Positions 26,625 to 36,622 of a stretch of DNA of 64,000 bases are shown piece after piece. The position numbers were made by a program, and so were the translations under genes. The DNA is from Sporomusaceae bacterium FL31 (GTDB lineage Bacteria > Bacillota > Negativicutes > DSM-1736 > Dendrosporobacteraceae): the NCBI GenBank assembly GCA_003990955.1, contig BIFV01000005.1:62001-126000 (forward strand), written 5' to 3'. The number at the start of each line of letters is the position of its first letter. Within the stretch, counting starts at the first letter, position 1. The notes under the pieces were generated by a model. It was not told the DNA's origin and searched no databases. It saw only the letters and a list, made by a program, of their open reading frames with translations.

Positions 26625-27632
26625 ATGACTAAAGCGAACAATTCCATTATTGACGCATCCATCCTATTAGGTGAACTTAAGCAAGCAAATACTGAGATGA
26701 GCAAAGTAATTGGCACAATTCAGCAAATTGCCCAACAGACCAATCTGTTATCCTTAAACTCAGCGATTGAGGCAGCCCGAGCTGGCGAAGCTGGCCGGGG
26801 ATTTGGCGTCGTTGCTGACGAAATTAAAAAGCTGGCTACCCGCAGCTTTTCGACAACAAAGGAAAGCACTAAAATTATTGAAAACATCCAAAGTAAGGCT
26901 AATGAAGTCATGGCTATTCGAACTGCTGATGTGGCTTATGATACCATCGATAAAATTGATCGTAACTTATTTGAACGCAACTGCGATGCCCAGGCCTGGG
27001 CTGGCTTCTCCCAAGTTAAAAATTGTTTGGCTGCCACAGACTCAAAAAATGTTGAAGATGCAAACAGCCTATTAAAAACACTGGTTGAAATCTATGAGGT
27101 TTACTTTGACCTTTATGTACTTGATACGCAGGGCACAGTAGTCGCAGCGGGCGTACATCGCGAACTGCTCGGAAAAAATATGGCCGATAGAGCCTGGTTT
27201 AAGGAAGTCAAAAGTGCAAATAGCATTTCAGTAACTGATCTTTATTTTTCTGCTGTTGAAAACCGCCATACAGTCGCTTACTCCTGCCCGGTTATTAGTG
27301 ACGATAAGCAAGTCATCGGCTACTTCTCTTCACGCTTTAACTGGGATTACATCTATGACATTCTCGACTCAGCACGAATTGGCAACAATGGTGATCTCAC
27401 GATCATAAACAAAGACGGCTACGTAATTGCCTGCCCCAGCCGCAAAGGCATTTTAACTGATAATCTGCGCCATCTTGAAGCCAGCCAGCGAGCGATGGCT
27501 GGTGAAACTTATGGCTATGCTTTTGAAAAAGATACGCGTGGCAATACGAAGATTTTTGGATTTGCTCACACCCGAGGTTATAACGCATACAAAGGTAAAA
27601 ATTGGTCTGCTATTGTTAGTGAGATCATTTAA
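26625..27632 (+). CDS. Soluble mini methyl-accepting protein with C-terminal Cache-type sensor
   Basis: 335 aa with no membrane segment or signal peptide. Residues about 20-105 match the conserved tip of the chemoreceptor signalling hairpin ([43 protein letters not shown]), but the long methylation helices and HAMP of a normal receptor are absent. From about 150 a Cache-like domain follows: [44 protein letters not shown] and DGYVIACPS are typical of dCache sensors. The usual order (outside sensor first, signalling tip last) is reversed and the protein appears cytosolic. A GAGGTG site precedes the ATG. Possible partners are CheA/CheW proteins or the CheA-like kinase at 3.7-6.2 kb, unproven. 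Confidence 0.8.
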   Translation: MTKANNSIIDASILLGELKQANTEMSKVIGTIQQIAQQTNLLSLNSAIEAARAGEAGRGFGVVADEIKKLATRSFSTTKESTKIIENIQSKANEVMAIRTADVAYDTIDKIDRNLFERNCDAQAWAGFSQVKNCLAATDSKNVEDANSLLKTLVEIYEVYFDLYVLDTQGTVVAAGVHRELLGKNMADRAWFKEVKSANSISVTDLYFSAVENRHTVAYSCPVISDDKQVIGYFSSRFNWDYIYDILDSARIGNNGDLTIINKDGYVIACPSRKGILTDNLRHLEASQRAMAGETYGYAFEKDTRGNTKIFGFAHTRGYNAYKGKNWSAIVSEII

Positions 27633-27638
27633 TTGCCA

Positions 27639-27696
27639 AAAATAAAAAGAATAGAGAATGAGCACTCATTGTCTCATTCTCTATTCTTTTTATTTT
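27639..27696. terminator. Bidirectional terminator, 24-base perfect stem
   Basis: Arms 27639-27662 and 27673-27696 pair perfectly; the outer ends are A-rich and T-rich. It separates two convergent genes. Confidence 0.9.
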
Positions 27697-27742
27697 CGCA
27701 CATACGACTATACCAATTATGGATTTCCAGTCACTTGCCCCA

Positions 27743-30229
27743 TCAAGCGCCATACACGCTAGATTCCTTAACCATTGAAACAAAAACCTTCGCAATTTCG
27801 GGATCAAACATAGTTCCTCCGCACTGCTCAATTTCCGCCAGCGCGGCCATAACTGGCATAGCCTTACGATAAGGACGTTCACTGACCATTGCATCAAAAG
27901 CATCACAGATTGCTAAAATCCTGCATTCCAACGGAATCTCCAGACCACTTAAGCCAATTGGATACCCCTGACCATTCCACCATTCGTGATGTTTTAAAAT
28001 CCAATCAGCAATATGGTTCAATTCAGGAGATGAGATTGCAATCCGATAGCCAATTTCACTATGCCGGCGCATCACATCAAGTTCTTTAATGGTTAAGGGA
28101 CCGGGCTTAAATAAAATACTATCCGGAATGCCAACTTTTCCGAGATCATGAAATTGAGCAAACAATCTCAAATCCTGAATCTTAAAATTCGGAATCCCTA
28201 GCCGTTGTGCTAACTGCTCAATCATACCTTGAATCCGGTCAGCATGGCCTTCCGTGATATAATCACGGGCATGCAGCGCACGCATCAGCGTTTTTACAAT
28301 TGCACTTCGGGTACTCTGACTGCGATGAAGCTTTTCCTTATACATCCGGCTGTCCGCTTCGTGTAAGGCTTCAGTGATATTGGTACCCTGTTCAGACAGC
28401 GCATACCCCATGGACAAACTGACTGAAAACTCAGGATGAGCAAGATTAAACTCGCTAATGTTATCCTGCAGCAAGGCTACAATCTGCTGCAGACTTTCCT
28501 CTGAGGCATGCGGCAGTAATAAACTAAATTCATCACCGCCCATGCGGGCAATAATGGCTTCAGGCGGAGCTACAGCACGTATGAGGCTGACCGCTGTTTT
28601 TAGCAGCTTATCACCTGTCGCATGGCCAAAACTATCATTGACCAGTTTCAGTCCGTCAACGTCAAAGACAATAACCCCATAGGCTCCAGGAGCATTCTTT
28701 GAAACATACTCGATCCGGCGATCAAAATAACCTCGATTGAAAACGCCGGTAAGCGCATCATGATAGGTCAAGTATTCAAGCTGTCGTTCTGCGGCTTTTC
28801 GCTCGGAGATATCACGATAAACTGCATAAGTACCAACAATATGATTGTCGACAATGATCGGATAAGCAATGATTTGAACATCAACCAAACTGCCATCACG
28901 CCGTTTCCGCACCGTTTCTTCCTGCACGATTTCTTTCGCTGCAACACGCTCACCAACACGGATGCCTTCTGTCTTTAAATATTCTGGGACAACTAAATGA
29001 TCAATCCACAATCCTTCAATCTCTGTAAGCTGATATTGAAATAATCCGGTAAAGTGCTTATTCACAGCAACCACTCGGCCTGCTGAATCGAGAATAGCAA
29101 TACTTTCTGGTGAATTCTCGAAAAGCTGGGAAAAATACACTTGCTGCCGCCGGATCTCGGCTTCGGTTGCATCTCGCTGCTCCATAAAATTACGCAATCG
29201 ATTGGCTGTCATCACAAATTTGCGGCTCAATTCGCCAATTTCATCGGTTGAACTGTCAGAAGCATAAACCTCATAATCACCGCGTTCAATCTTAGCCACA
29301 TTTGTTACCAAACGCTCAAGCCGCGCCACAAAGCCGCGCGAAACAAGCGCACTAACCAACGAGGCCAGGATAATGCCAAAGAGAGCCACCCCTATCGTTG
29401 TTACTTTAATGGGTGCTGCCTCATTGATAAATGCTGCCTCAGGTAAAAAGCCAACCAAGGTCCAGCCTGTTTCAGGAATACTTACAGCGCTTACATACAG
29501 ATTGCTTTCAGCAATTTGTACTGATTTTAGCTCAGACTGAGTCAGCTGCTGAAACCAACTGGTATCGCTCACATTATCTCCTAGCAAAGCAAGTTCATTA
29601 TGGGCAATAATATTGCCGTCTGTATCTAACAGCATTAAATATCCCTCTGAGCCAATATTAATACTGCTAATAATATCTGATAACTTATATAATGAAGTAT
29701 CAATAGCAAAAACACCTTGCAATTGACCATTTTTGTACACAGCCTTTGACGCTGTCACCACGGTATTATTCTTAGTTAATTCCAAATGGGGCCTGCTCCA
29801 CTCTATATTGGCGTCCGTACTTCCCTGATTTCCAAAGTTTTTACTTTCATCACTCCCATCAGGAAGCGTTGATTTTGGAATCATGATCACTTGGCCTTGT
29901 ATAGGCGTATAACGAATGGACCAGATATTCTCCGAATAGCGGCGATGCTGCTCCCATTTATCGAGCAGCAAGGAAGTTGTTTGCGCAGATGGCAAGTCAG
30001 TCAGCAACGGATCACCAGTGAGAATATGTAGCGTAGTTTCAATATCGTGAATGTAATATTTGATAAGATGATTAGCCGCATTTTCCATGGTAAGCAATGA
30101 AGACTGCTTCATCCGGTTAACAAGCATGGCTTCTGATTCGCGGTATGTCAAATACCCCAGCAGGCTTACAGTTGAAACAATCATCATGGTTGCAAACAAA
30201 AACATCTTGCGATAAATATTCCATCTCAC
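27743..30229 (-). CDS. Sensor protein with Cache, HAMP, PAS, GGDEF and HD-GYP domains
   Basis: 828 aa from a GTG with an AAGGAGGG site; the frame is open 21 bases upstream. Order: membrane helix near residue 10-30, periplasmic Cache domain (GEAYLMLLDTDGNIIAH-like block, WFQQLTQSE), second membrane helix, HAMP, PAS (SPESIAILDSAGRVVAVN), GGDEF with intact RMGGDEFSLLLP, and HD-GYP with HDLGKVGIPD and HHEWWNGQGYP. It can potentially both make and break cyclic-di-GMP; no RxxD inhibitory site precedes GGDEF. A ligand outside the cell membrane probably sets the balance. Confidence 0.92.
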   Translation of the reverse strand: MRWNIYRKMFLFATMMIVSTVSLLGYLTYRESEAMLVNRMKQSSLLTMENAANHLIKYYIHDIETTLHILTGDPLLTDLPSAQTTSLLLDKWEQHRRYSENIWSIRYTPIQGQVIMIPKSTLPDGSDESKNFGNQGSTDANIEWSRPHLELTKNNTVVTASKAVYKNGQLQGVFAIDTSLYKLSDIISSINIGSEGYLMLLDTDGNIIAHNELALLGDNVSDTSWFQQLTQSELKSVQIAESNLYVSAVSIPETGWTLVGFLPEAAFINEAAPIKVTTIGVALFGIILASLVSALVSRGFVARLERLVTNVAKIERGDYEVYASDSSTDEIGELSRKFVMTANRLRNFMEQRDATEAEIRRQQVYFSQLFENSPESIAILDSAGRVVAVNKHFTGLFQYQLTEIEGLWIDHLVVPEYLKTEGIRVGERVAAKEIVQEETVRKRRDGSLVDVQIIAYPIIVDNHIVGTYAVYRDISERKAAERQLEYLTYHDALTGVFNRGYFDRRIEYVSKNAPGAYGVIVFDVDGLKLVNDSFGHATGDKLLKTAVSLIRAVAPPEAIIARMGGDEFSLLLPHASEESLQQIVALLQDNISEFNLAHPEFSVSLSMGYALSEQGTNITEALHEADSRMYKEKLHRSQSTRSAIVKTLMRALHARDYITEGHADRIQGMIEQLAQRLGIPNFKIQDLRLFAQFHDLGKVGIPDSILFKPGPLTIKELDVMRRHSEIGYRIAISSPELNHIADWILKHHEWWNGQGYPIGLSGLEIPLECRILAICDAFDAMVSERPYRKAMPVMAALAEIEQCGGTMFDPEIAKVFVSMVKESSVYGA

Positions 30230-30483
30230 AAACGTCCCTCCTTTCCCCAATACATTATCTGTTAAATTCTAGCTTCATCACCGTAGCCCTCCTTCATCAT
30301 TGTAAAATAATCGACATTTTACTACAACTATCACGACCTTACAATGGCACACTACCCATTGAAAACAGTATCCTAAATGGTTTAGAAATATGGAGGATAC
30401 TAGGCAAGGATGCAGTAAATAACACACGGTGACGAATTCGTATGGTCAGGCAGAAAACCAGAATGATTCTGAGGTGAACGCTT

Positions 30484-31386
30484 ATGCGAGTACATCTAAC
30501 GTTAGCCTTTGTGGCCTTTCTTTGGGGAGTAAACCCGCCCGTAATGAAAATTGGCCTACTCCATATTGAGCCGCTTCCTTACAATGCTATTCGCCTGATC
30601 GTTGCCTTGGCTGCAGGCTGGCCATTATTCAGATATCTTGCTCACTGGCAGCCACTTCTGCGGGAAGACTGGAAAGCTTTAGCCATCGCTAGCTTAGGTT
30701 TTTTCTTTTTTCAGATTTTTTTCACTGCTGGAGTTCAAAATACAACTGCCGGCAATTCTTCCCTAATCCTTGGCTGCCTGCCCATCAGTGTTGCCCTCAT
30801 TAACCATTTCCATAAATTTGAGCGGCTTGCTAGAAACATGCTGGTCAGTATTATGATCTCACTCCTCGGCGTTGCTGTCATGGTCGCCGGAACAGGCAAT
30901 ACAATCAGTTTGGCCGGAGAACACTTTTTTGGTGCCGTCATGCTGCTGGCAGCCCAACTCAGTTATGGCTATTACACCATTTTTTCCAGACTATTAATCA
31001 ATCACTATTCCGCATACCAGATCACGGCTTATATCCTGGTCATTGCCACCGGTCTATTTATGCTGGTGGCTTTGCCTGCAGTATTGGCAGTTGATTGGGG
31101 GTCTGTTCCACTGGCTGGCTGGGGCAGTGTTTTGTATTCCGGGCTATTCCCTCTTTGTCTGGGAAATTGCCTGTGGATCTGGGGAACCGGAATATTAGGC
31201 AGCACAAAGGCTTCCTTATATAATAATTTACCACCGGTATTTGCCATTATCACTGGCTACCTATTCTTGCATGAAGCCTTCGGCTGGCTGCAGACGCTAG
31301 GGGCACTCATTATCTTTACTGGCCTTTATGTCGCTAAAGATACTTCTGCTCTTAAGATCAGCGCGAAACAACATACGTCCGAATGA
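30484..31386 (+). CDS. EamA-family (DMT) transporter
   Basis: 300 aa with ten membrane helices in two homologous EamA halves. The family feature FLWGVNPPVMKIGL opens the first half, and QLSYGYYTIFSR the second. The C-terminal helix ALIIFTGLYVAKD is typical. Such proteins export amino acids or metabolites; the substrate here is not evident. A TGAGGTG site precedes the ATG. Nothing next to it is in the same operon. Confidence 0.88.
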   Translation: MRVHLTLAFVAFLWGVNPPVMKIGLLHIEPLPYNAIRLIVALAAGWPLFRYLAHWQPLLREDWKALAIASLGFFFFQIFFTAGVQNTTAGNSSLILGCLPISVALINHFHKFERLARNMLVSIMISLLGVAVMVAGTGNTISLAGEHFFGAVMLLAAQLSYGYYTIFSRLLINHYSAYQITAYILVIATGLFMLVALPAVLAVDWGSVPLAGWGSVLYSGLFPLCLGNCLWIWGTGILGSTKASLYNNLPPVFAIITGYLFLHEAFGWLQTLGALIIFTGLYVAKDTSALKISAKQHTSE

Positions 31387-31393
31387 TCAAATT

Positions 31394-31438
31394 AAAATGT
31401 CCCAGCATAATCACAAGCAGATTACACTGGGACATTTT
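31394..31438. terminator. Bidirectional hairpin between eamA-like gene and etfA
   Basis: AAAATGTCCCAG (31394-31405) pairs with 31427-31438; the loop is 21 bases. It lies between two convergent stops. Confidence 0.75.
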
Positions 31439-31439
31439 A

Positions 31440-32447
31440 CTATTGATTAGATTTTAGTGCCAATACCTCGTGAATAAAGGCTGGCAATACTTCCTGTAGA
31501 TCACCAATAACACCATAGTCAGCCACTTTAAAGATTGGCGCATCAGGATCATGATTAATAGCCACAATAACTTCTGCATTGGCTACTCCGGCAAGATGCT
31601 GGACTGTACCAGAAATGCCACAGGCTATATATAACTTCGGTGCAACAAAATGTCCACTTTGCCCAATTTGATAGTCAGCTGATTTCCAGCCTAAATCCAC
31701 TACCGCCCTGCTGGCACCAACTGCGCCGCCTAAAACATCAGCCAACTGTTCAAGCAAGGCAAAGTTCTCACGTTTCCCAAGCCCGCGTCCGCCGGCTATA
31801 ATGATATCAGCCTGCCTCAGCATACTAGAGGAATCGGTTCCACGCTGAATGCTTAGTAACTTGCTCCGAATATCACCAGATCTGACTTTGCTGGGAACAA
31901 CAACAACTTGGCCTACTCTAGCATGATTAGGCTGGTCTTTTTGAAAGGTATTAGGACGGATGGTTCCCATTTGCGGCTGCTGATCGCAGATTATTTCAGC
32001 CATTATATGGCCGCCGTATGCAGGCCTTTGCCAGACGACTTGCCTTGTCGACGAGTCAATCCTGACCCCGGTACAATCAGCGGTTAAGCCGGTTTGCAGC
32101 CGACAGGCTACGCGTGGAGCCAGATCACGGCCATTCCGGGTCGCTCCGATCATCAGCACTGCCGGTTTATCCTGTCTGATTAAATCAGTCATAGCAGCCG
32201 AATAAGCATCAGTTGTGTAATGCTGATATTCCAGTCCGTCAATCAGATAGACTTGATCAGCACCGGCAGCAATAATTTCCTGGGCATAACGACTAATTTG
32301 GCGGCCAATCACCACACCAATCAATTTGTCACCAAGCTCATCCGCCAAAACTCTTCCTTGACTCATTATCTCCAAACCGACATCCAGTAATTTGTCACTG
32401 CCACATTCGAGATAAACCCATACATGACGATAATCTTGTTTAGCCAT
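31440..32447 (-). CDS. etfA: Electron transfer flavoprotein alpha subunit
   Basis: 335 aa. The C-terminal FAD-binding domain is well conserved: GGRGLGKRENFALLEQLADVLGGAVGASRAVVD, then WKSADYQIGQSGHFVAPKLYIACGISGTVQHL and INHDPDAPIFKVADYGVIGDL. The N-terminal half matches the alpha domain I fold. It transfers electrons between flavin dehydrogenases and a membrane or soluble acceptor. The ATG overlaps the etfB stop by eight bases and has an AGGAGC site, so the subunits are coupled. Confidence 0.95.
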   Translation of the reverse strand: MAKQDYRHVWVYLECGSDKLLDVGLEIMSQGRVLADELGDKLIGVVIGRQISRYAQEIIAAGADQVYLIDGLEYQHYTTDAYSAAMTDLIRQDKPAVLMIGATRNGRDLAPRVACRLQTGLTADCTGVRIDSSTRQVVWQRPAYGGHIMAEIICDQQPQMGTIRPNTFQKDQPNHARVGQVVVVPSKVRSGDIRSKLLSIQRGTDSSSMLRQADIIIAGGRGLGKRENFALLEQLADVLGGAVGASRAVVDLGWKSADYQIGQSGHFVAPKLYIACGISGTVQHLAGVANAEVIVAINHDPDAPIFKVADYGVIGDLQEVLPAFIHEVLALKSNQ

Positions 32448-33237
32448 CCCAGTTGCTCCTAGATAATATTTGCGGCATTAGCCTCTCCACGAGTGTTTTT
32501 GCTGCCTGCTGAGCTGTAGATTCCTGAATCATAAGTCCTTGCTTTTGGCGTGGCGGTACAAAAACTCTTGTAACCCGGGTTGCTGATCCCTTGTCACCAA
32601 CGTCCTGTACCAAAAGCCCCAAATCGGATAATGACATAATCCGAATGGCAGCTTGTCTTGCTTTAATCGTATTTTTCACACTCGGATTACGTGGTTCATT
32701 GCCCCTTACAACAGTGATCAGTACTGGCAGATCAACTTGAAGCACTTCATAATGATCATCCAATTCCCGTTGAACTTGAATCTGATATCCTGCCGCAATT
32801 AAATGAGCAGCATAGGTGGCCTGCGCTATTCCCAAATACTCAGCGATTTGCGGACCAACCTGGCCTGTATCACTGTCACTGGACTGACCCCCGCAGAGAA
32901 TGAGATCAAATCGATCTAACGTTCTGATCGCTGCCGCCAAGGTACGGCTGGTTGCCAGCGTATCCGATCCACTAAAGGCTTTGTCACTAATCAAGACAGC
33001 ACTGTCCGCTCCCATGGCTAGGCACTCTCTAAGCGCTAGTTTGGCTTGTAACGGTCCCATTGATATGACCGTCACTGTACCGCCCTGCTGTTCCTTAATC
33101 TGCAGTGCCGCTTCAAGTGCATGTCGATCCAACGGATTAAGAATGCTGGGTACTCCCTGGCGAATAAGCCGCCCATTCTCATCTACTGCTATTTCCGAAA
33201 TATCAGGTACCTGTTTAACACAGACAATAATATTCAC
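32440..33237 (-). CDS. etfB: Electron transfer flavoprotein beta subunit
   Basis: 265 aa. Features include IVCVKQVPD at the start, NPLDRHALEAAL, the SMGP loop, LISDKAFSGSDTLATSRTLAAAI, and CGGQSSDSDTGQVGPQIAEYLG. The last two blocks resemble those of EtfB from bifurcating complexes of anaerobic Clostridia (caffeyl-CoA reductase, butyryl-CoA dehydrogenase, lactate dehydrogenase), which hold a second FAD; that subtype is an inference from memory of the family. The GTG start has an AGGAGG site. It lies just downstream of a flavin oxidoreductase gene. Confidence 0.95.
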   Translation of the reverse strand: MNIIVCVKQVPDISEIAVDENGRLIRQGVPSILNPLDRHALEAALQIKEQQGGTVTVISMGPLQAKLALRECLAMGADSAVLISDKAFSGSDTLATSRTLAAAIRTLDRFDLILCGGQSSDSDTGQVGPQIAEYLGIAQATYAAHLIAAGYQIQVQRELDDHYEVLQVDLPVLITVVRGNEPRNPSVKNTIKARQAAIRIMSLSDLGLLVQDVGDKGSATRVTRVFVPPRQKQGLMIQESTAQQAAKTLVERLMPQILSRSNWDG

Positions 33238-33288
33238 TAAATCAGCCTCCTGAAATTACGATCAAATCTGACTATCACATCCTAATGC

Positions 33289-34434
33289 TTAAACAATGAT
33301 CTCTGCCAGCATGTCACTAACAAGCTCAGCCAAACTTAAGCAGCATGTAATGCCTGGAGATTCGATACCAATGAGATTAATGAATCCTGGTAAACCACGC
33401 TCTTTTTCGTGACAAATTACAAAATCACGCGGCGGACTGCCGCACGGTACAAGCAGCCGTGGTCGAATTCCGGCTAAATCCGGCTGAAGATCACTTAATT
33501 CCAGAAATGGCAAATATCTTTGAACCAATTTTAAAAATTGAATGCTGTTAGACGGCTGCACACTATGATCAGTTGCAGTAGCTGACGCATAATGAGCATC
33601 CGGTCCCAACCGCAATCTTCCTTTTAGATCCTTGATGATTGGAATTCCGCTGCCCTTCAGTTCGCGAATTGAAACAGGAAAGATCAATTTGCTCACCAAC
33701 GCCGATTTGCGATTATTAACAGCAAAATACTCTCCTTTGCAACGGTAAATGCGATACCCGGATTCATCCACATTGATTCCAGCCATGGCGGCAATTTGAT
33801 CAGCCGCCAGTCCCCCAGCATTAATAATACTTTTACAATAAATGCTGTCAGCAACCCCCTTAGCATCTCGAAATTCCAGACAATAGCCACCATGAACCAG
33901 TTGAATGCCGGTAACTTCTTGCTGATAGACCAGCATAGCGCCATTTGCTTTTGCACCATAGGCCAATTGAGCCATTAAACGATGAGAATCCACAATCCCA
34001 CTTGACGGGCATAACAACGCTGCTTGGGCATGAACAGCAGGTTCAATCTCTGAAAGCTGACTTCTTGTCAGCAAGGTTATGTCTGGAACCATATTCTGTA
34101 CAGCTTGCTGACGCAGCACCTCCAGCTTTTCCAGTTCCTGCTCATCCTGAGCAACAATAAGCTTACCGAGACGGTCAACCGGCACATGATGTTGAAAACA
34201 AAACTCGTACAACATCCGATTGCCTGTTACACATAGCTCGGCTTTTAAACTCCCACTAGGATAATAAATCCCCGAATGGATAACTTCACTAGTACGGCTC
34301 GACAGCCCTCGTCCAAAAGAAGCTTCCTTCTCCAACAGCAAAAAACTTTTATCCGGCCAGCGTTTTGAAAGCTGATAGGCTGTCGCCAGTCCGATTATTC
34401 CTCCGCCAATAATGACACTATCTACCCAGTCCAT
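33289..34434 (-). CDS. FAD-dependent oxidoreductase, L-2-hydroxyglutarate dehydrogenase (LhgO)-like
   Basis: About 381 aa from the ATG at 34434; the frame is open to 34509 without a convincing ribosome binding site, and the family normally starts right at the nucleotide-binding strand. VIIGGGIIGLATAYQL is the Rossmann FAD motif, followed by LLEKE and SSRTSEVIHSGIYYPSGSLKA, the LhgO/YgaF hallmark. GIRPRLL and INLIGIESPGITCCLSLAE close the FAD site. Relatives oxidise L-2-hydroxyglutarate or similar 2-hydroxyacids. With etfB-etfA immediately downstream it likely delivers electrons to the ETF. Confidence 0.85.
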   Translation of the reverse strand: MDWVDSVIIGGGIIGLATAYQLSKRWPDKSFLLLEKEASFGRGLSSRTSEVIHSGIYYPSGSLKAELCVTGNRMLYEFCFQHHVPVDRLGKLIVAQDEQELEKLEVLRQQAVQNMVPDITLLTRSQLSEIEPAVHAQAALLCPSSGIVDSHRLMAQLAYGAKANGAMLVYQQEVTGIQLVHGGYCLEFRDAKGVADSIYCKSIINAGGLAADQIAAMAGINVDESGYRIYRCKGEYFAVNNRKSALVSKLIFPVSIRELKGSGIPIIKDLKGRLRLGPDAHYASATATDHSVQPSNSIQFLKLVQRYLPFLELSDLQPDLAGIRPRLLVPCGSPPRDFVICHEKERGLPGFINLIGIESPGITCCLSLAELVSDMLAEIIV

Positions 34435-34540
34435 TTTATCAATCAACCCCATTACGATGTTGGAATTATGTGAGCAACAGGCACTTAAGTCTGAGTTCAT
34501 TGTAAACAATTATTACACTGCAAGCAAGAACAGCTATAAA

Positions 34541-34580
34541 TACAAAGGCCTGCACCAAAAAATGGCTGCAGGCCTTTGTA
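34541..34580 (-). terminator. Terminator of kdgT
   Basis: Perfect 14-base arms (34541-34554, 34567-34580) with a 12-base loop, 28 bases after the kdgT stop on the minus strand; T-rich bases follow. Confidence 0.75.
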
Positions 34581-34607
34581 TTGTCGAGTTCGATTTCAAG
34601 TTTCCAG

Positions 34608-35573
34608 CTATACGGATGCACTGTTTCCCTTAACACCAATTTGCTTGGCCCACCAGGCTGTGACAAGTGGGACAAGTACCGCAGTTACAATGACACACGT
34701 AGCTACAAGCACCGTGGCAGTTGGCACAACGGCCGCATAGGAAGTATCAACCGCGGCAATAGCAGCAGGGACCGCAGCAGCATTCCCTGCCGTAGAGGCT
34801 GCTGAAAGGCCGGCAATTCCATTGCCACCAGTAATTTTGTCTGCGCAAAAGAGAATGATACCGCTTACAACCACGACGGCAACTCCCATAAAGATACCGA
34901 GCATACCGCCTTTAACAATGTTGCTAAGATTCAAGCCACAACCCAACGCAAACGCGAAAAACGGAATCAATACCGGTACAGCACGACTAAGATAATCACG
35001 CATTTCACGATCAAGATTACCTAAAATCATTCCCAATACCAATGGAAGGATAGCCCCCACAAAGGTTTGCCAAGGAAATGCCGCAAGTCCGGCAATGCCC
35101 AAGGTGACCATCGTGAAAAAAGGTCCTGACTCCAGACTCATGACAGAATAGGCACCAACGTCTTCCTTTTTGCCAAACTGCCCCATAAGTGCCATATACA
35201 AGCCACCGTTCGTATCGTTGACAGAAGCTACGATAGCCAAAACTGACAAGCCAGCAAAAAACCCGGCATCTACGTAACCTGCCGGCATCAATTTTGATGC
35301 CACAATCGCCAAAATGGCTCCAGTGAGAATTTTCGCGCCTAAGAGAACACCGCCTTTGCGTAAGATGTAAGGAGTTGCTTTCAGATCAATGGTAGAACCC
35401 ATACATACATAAAATACAGCTAAAATAGGCATAGCTCCGGTCATCAATGCACCTGTAAATGAGCCAAACGTTTTACCGAAATCGGGGACAAAGGTATTCA
35501 GCAGCGCCCCCAGAAACAATGGAACAATCATCATCCCGCCAGGAACTTTTTCAATGGATTGCTTAATTTTCAT
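34608..35573 (-). CDS. kdgT: 2-keto-3-deoxygluconate permease family transporter
   Basis: 321 aa membrane protein with about ten helices. It opens with [25 protein letters not shown], the KdgT signature, and has [28 protein letters not shown] in the middle and [17 protein letters not shown] near the end, as in KdgT proteins. It is the last gene of the kinase-pdxA-kdgT unit, so the substrate may be a four-carbon sugar acid rather than ketodeoxygluconate. The ATG at 35573 has a GAGGAG site; a longer frame runs into the preceding gene but has no start signal. Confidence 0.85.
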   Translation of the reverse strand: MKIKQSIEKVPGGMMIVPLFLGALLNTFVPDFGKTFGSFTGALMTGAMPILAVFYVCMGSTIDLKATPYILRKGGVLLGAKILTGAILAIVASKLMPAGYVDAGFFAGLSVLAIVASVNDTNGGLYMALMGQFGKKEDVGAYSVMSLESGPFFTMVTLGIAGLAAFPWQTFVGAILPLVLGMILGNLDREMRDYLSRAVPVLIPFFAFALGCGLNLSNIVKGGMLGIFMGVAVVVVSGIILFCADKITGGNGIAGLSAASTAGNAAAVPAAIAAVDTSYAAVVPTATVLVATCVIVTAVLVPLVTAWWAKQIGVKGNSASV

Positions 35574-35604
35574 CACGCATTCTCCTCTTTTTATATGATA
35601 TGAC

Positions 35605-36618
35605 CTACTTACGAGCTCCATTAGCCAGGCGTGCGGCAAATTCGATTGCAGCACTCATACTACTGCTGTCAGCTTTTCCTGTACCAGCGATGTCAAAAGC
35701 CGTTCCGTGATCCACTGAGGTGCGTAGGAAAGGCAGACCAACCGTTACGTTGATACCATTATCAAAGCCAAGCAGCTTGATCGGAATATGACCCTGGTCA
35801 TGATACATCACAACAACAATGTCAAATTCCTTACGGCATACCGTCCGATAAAAGACAGTATCAGGTGGAATAGGACCAACTGCGGTAATTCCCTCCTGCT
35901 GCGCAGCCATTACAGCAGGGGTAATTTCATCGAGATCTTCGCGGCCGAATAAACCATTTTCGCCTGCGTGAGCATTAAAACCGGCTACAGCAATGCGTGG
36001 TTGTTCCAGTCCCAACAACCGCAGTGTTCGGTCCGCAAGACGAATAATCCGTAAAACCCGCTCTTTTTTAATCAGGCTGGCTGCCTCCAGCATAGACACA
36101 TGGGTAGTAACATGAATGACCCGAAGCTCATCACCAGACAGCATCATAGCATAATCAGCAGAGTTGCTTAATTGAGCCAGAATTTCGGTATGTCCTGGAT
36201 AATGATGTCCCCCTTTATGAAGAGCCTCTTTATTGATCGGGGCAGTTACAATAGCAGCCACATTCTTTTGAACTGCTTGTTGGATCGCTGCCTCTATATA
36301 GGTAAATGCAGCGTGCCCAGCCCGTGCATCCACCTGCCCAAAAGGAAGATCTGCGGGTATATTCGCAAAATCTAATACATCAATACTTCCATATTGGTAT
36401 AATCCTGAGTGAACATCCTTAATCTCTCGAATTTTTAATGGACTTGATACAAGAGCAGCCGCTAATTTCATTCTTCCAGCATCGCCAAAAACTAGCGGAC
36501 GACATTTCAGATAAATGCTTTCATCGATTAATGCTTTAACAATGATTTCAGGTCCACAGCCAGCGGCATCCCCCATTGTGATGGCTAAAATAGGACGTTG
36601 ATCGTCAATAAGTTCCAT
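35605..36618 (-). CDS. pdxA2: PdxA-family 4-phospho-tetronate dehydrogenase
   Basis: 337 aa. It shows the PdxA fold: [21 protein letters not shown] at the N-terminus, [24 protein letters not shown] (metal-binding His), [18 protein letters not shown], and [15 protein letters not shown] (metal and substrate His). Stand-alone PdxA2 proteins next to a DUF1537 kinase oxidise and decarboxylate D-threonate- or D-erythronate-4-phosphate to dihydroxyacetone phosphate, rather than serving vitamin B6 synthesis; that assignment is from context. The ATG follows the kinase stop by four bases and has a GAGGAAG site. Confidence 0.87.
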   Translation of the reverse strand: MELIDDQRPILAITMGDAAGCGPEIIVKALIDESIYLKCRPLVFGDAGRMKLAAALVSSPLKIREIKDVHSGLYQYGSIDVLDFANIPADLPFGQVDARAGHAAFTYIEAAIQQAVQKNVAAIVTAPINKEALHKGGHHYPGHTEILAQLSNSADYAMMLSGDELRVIHVTTHVSMLEAASLIKKERVLRIIRLADRTLRLLGLEQPRIAVAGFNAHAGENGLFGREDLDEITPAVMAAQQEGITAVGPIPPDTVFYRTVCRKEFDIVVVMYHDQGHIPIKLLGFDNGINVTVGLPFLRTSVDHGTAFDIAGTGKADSSSMSAAIEFAARLANGARK

Positions 36619-36622
36619 TCGT

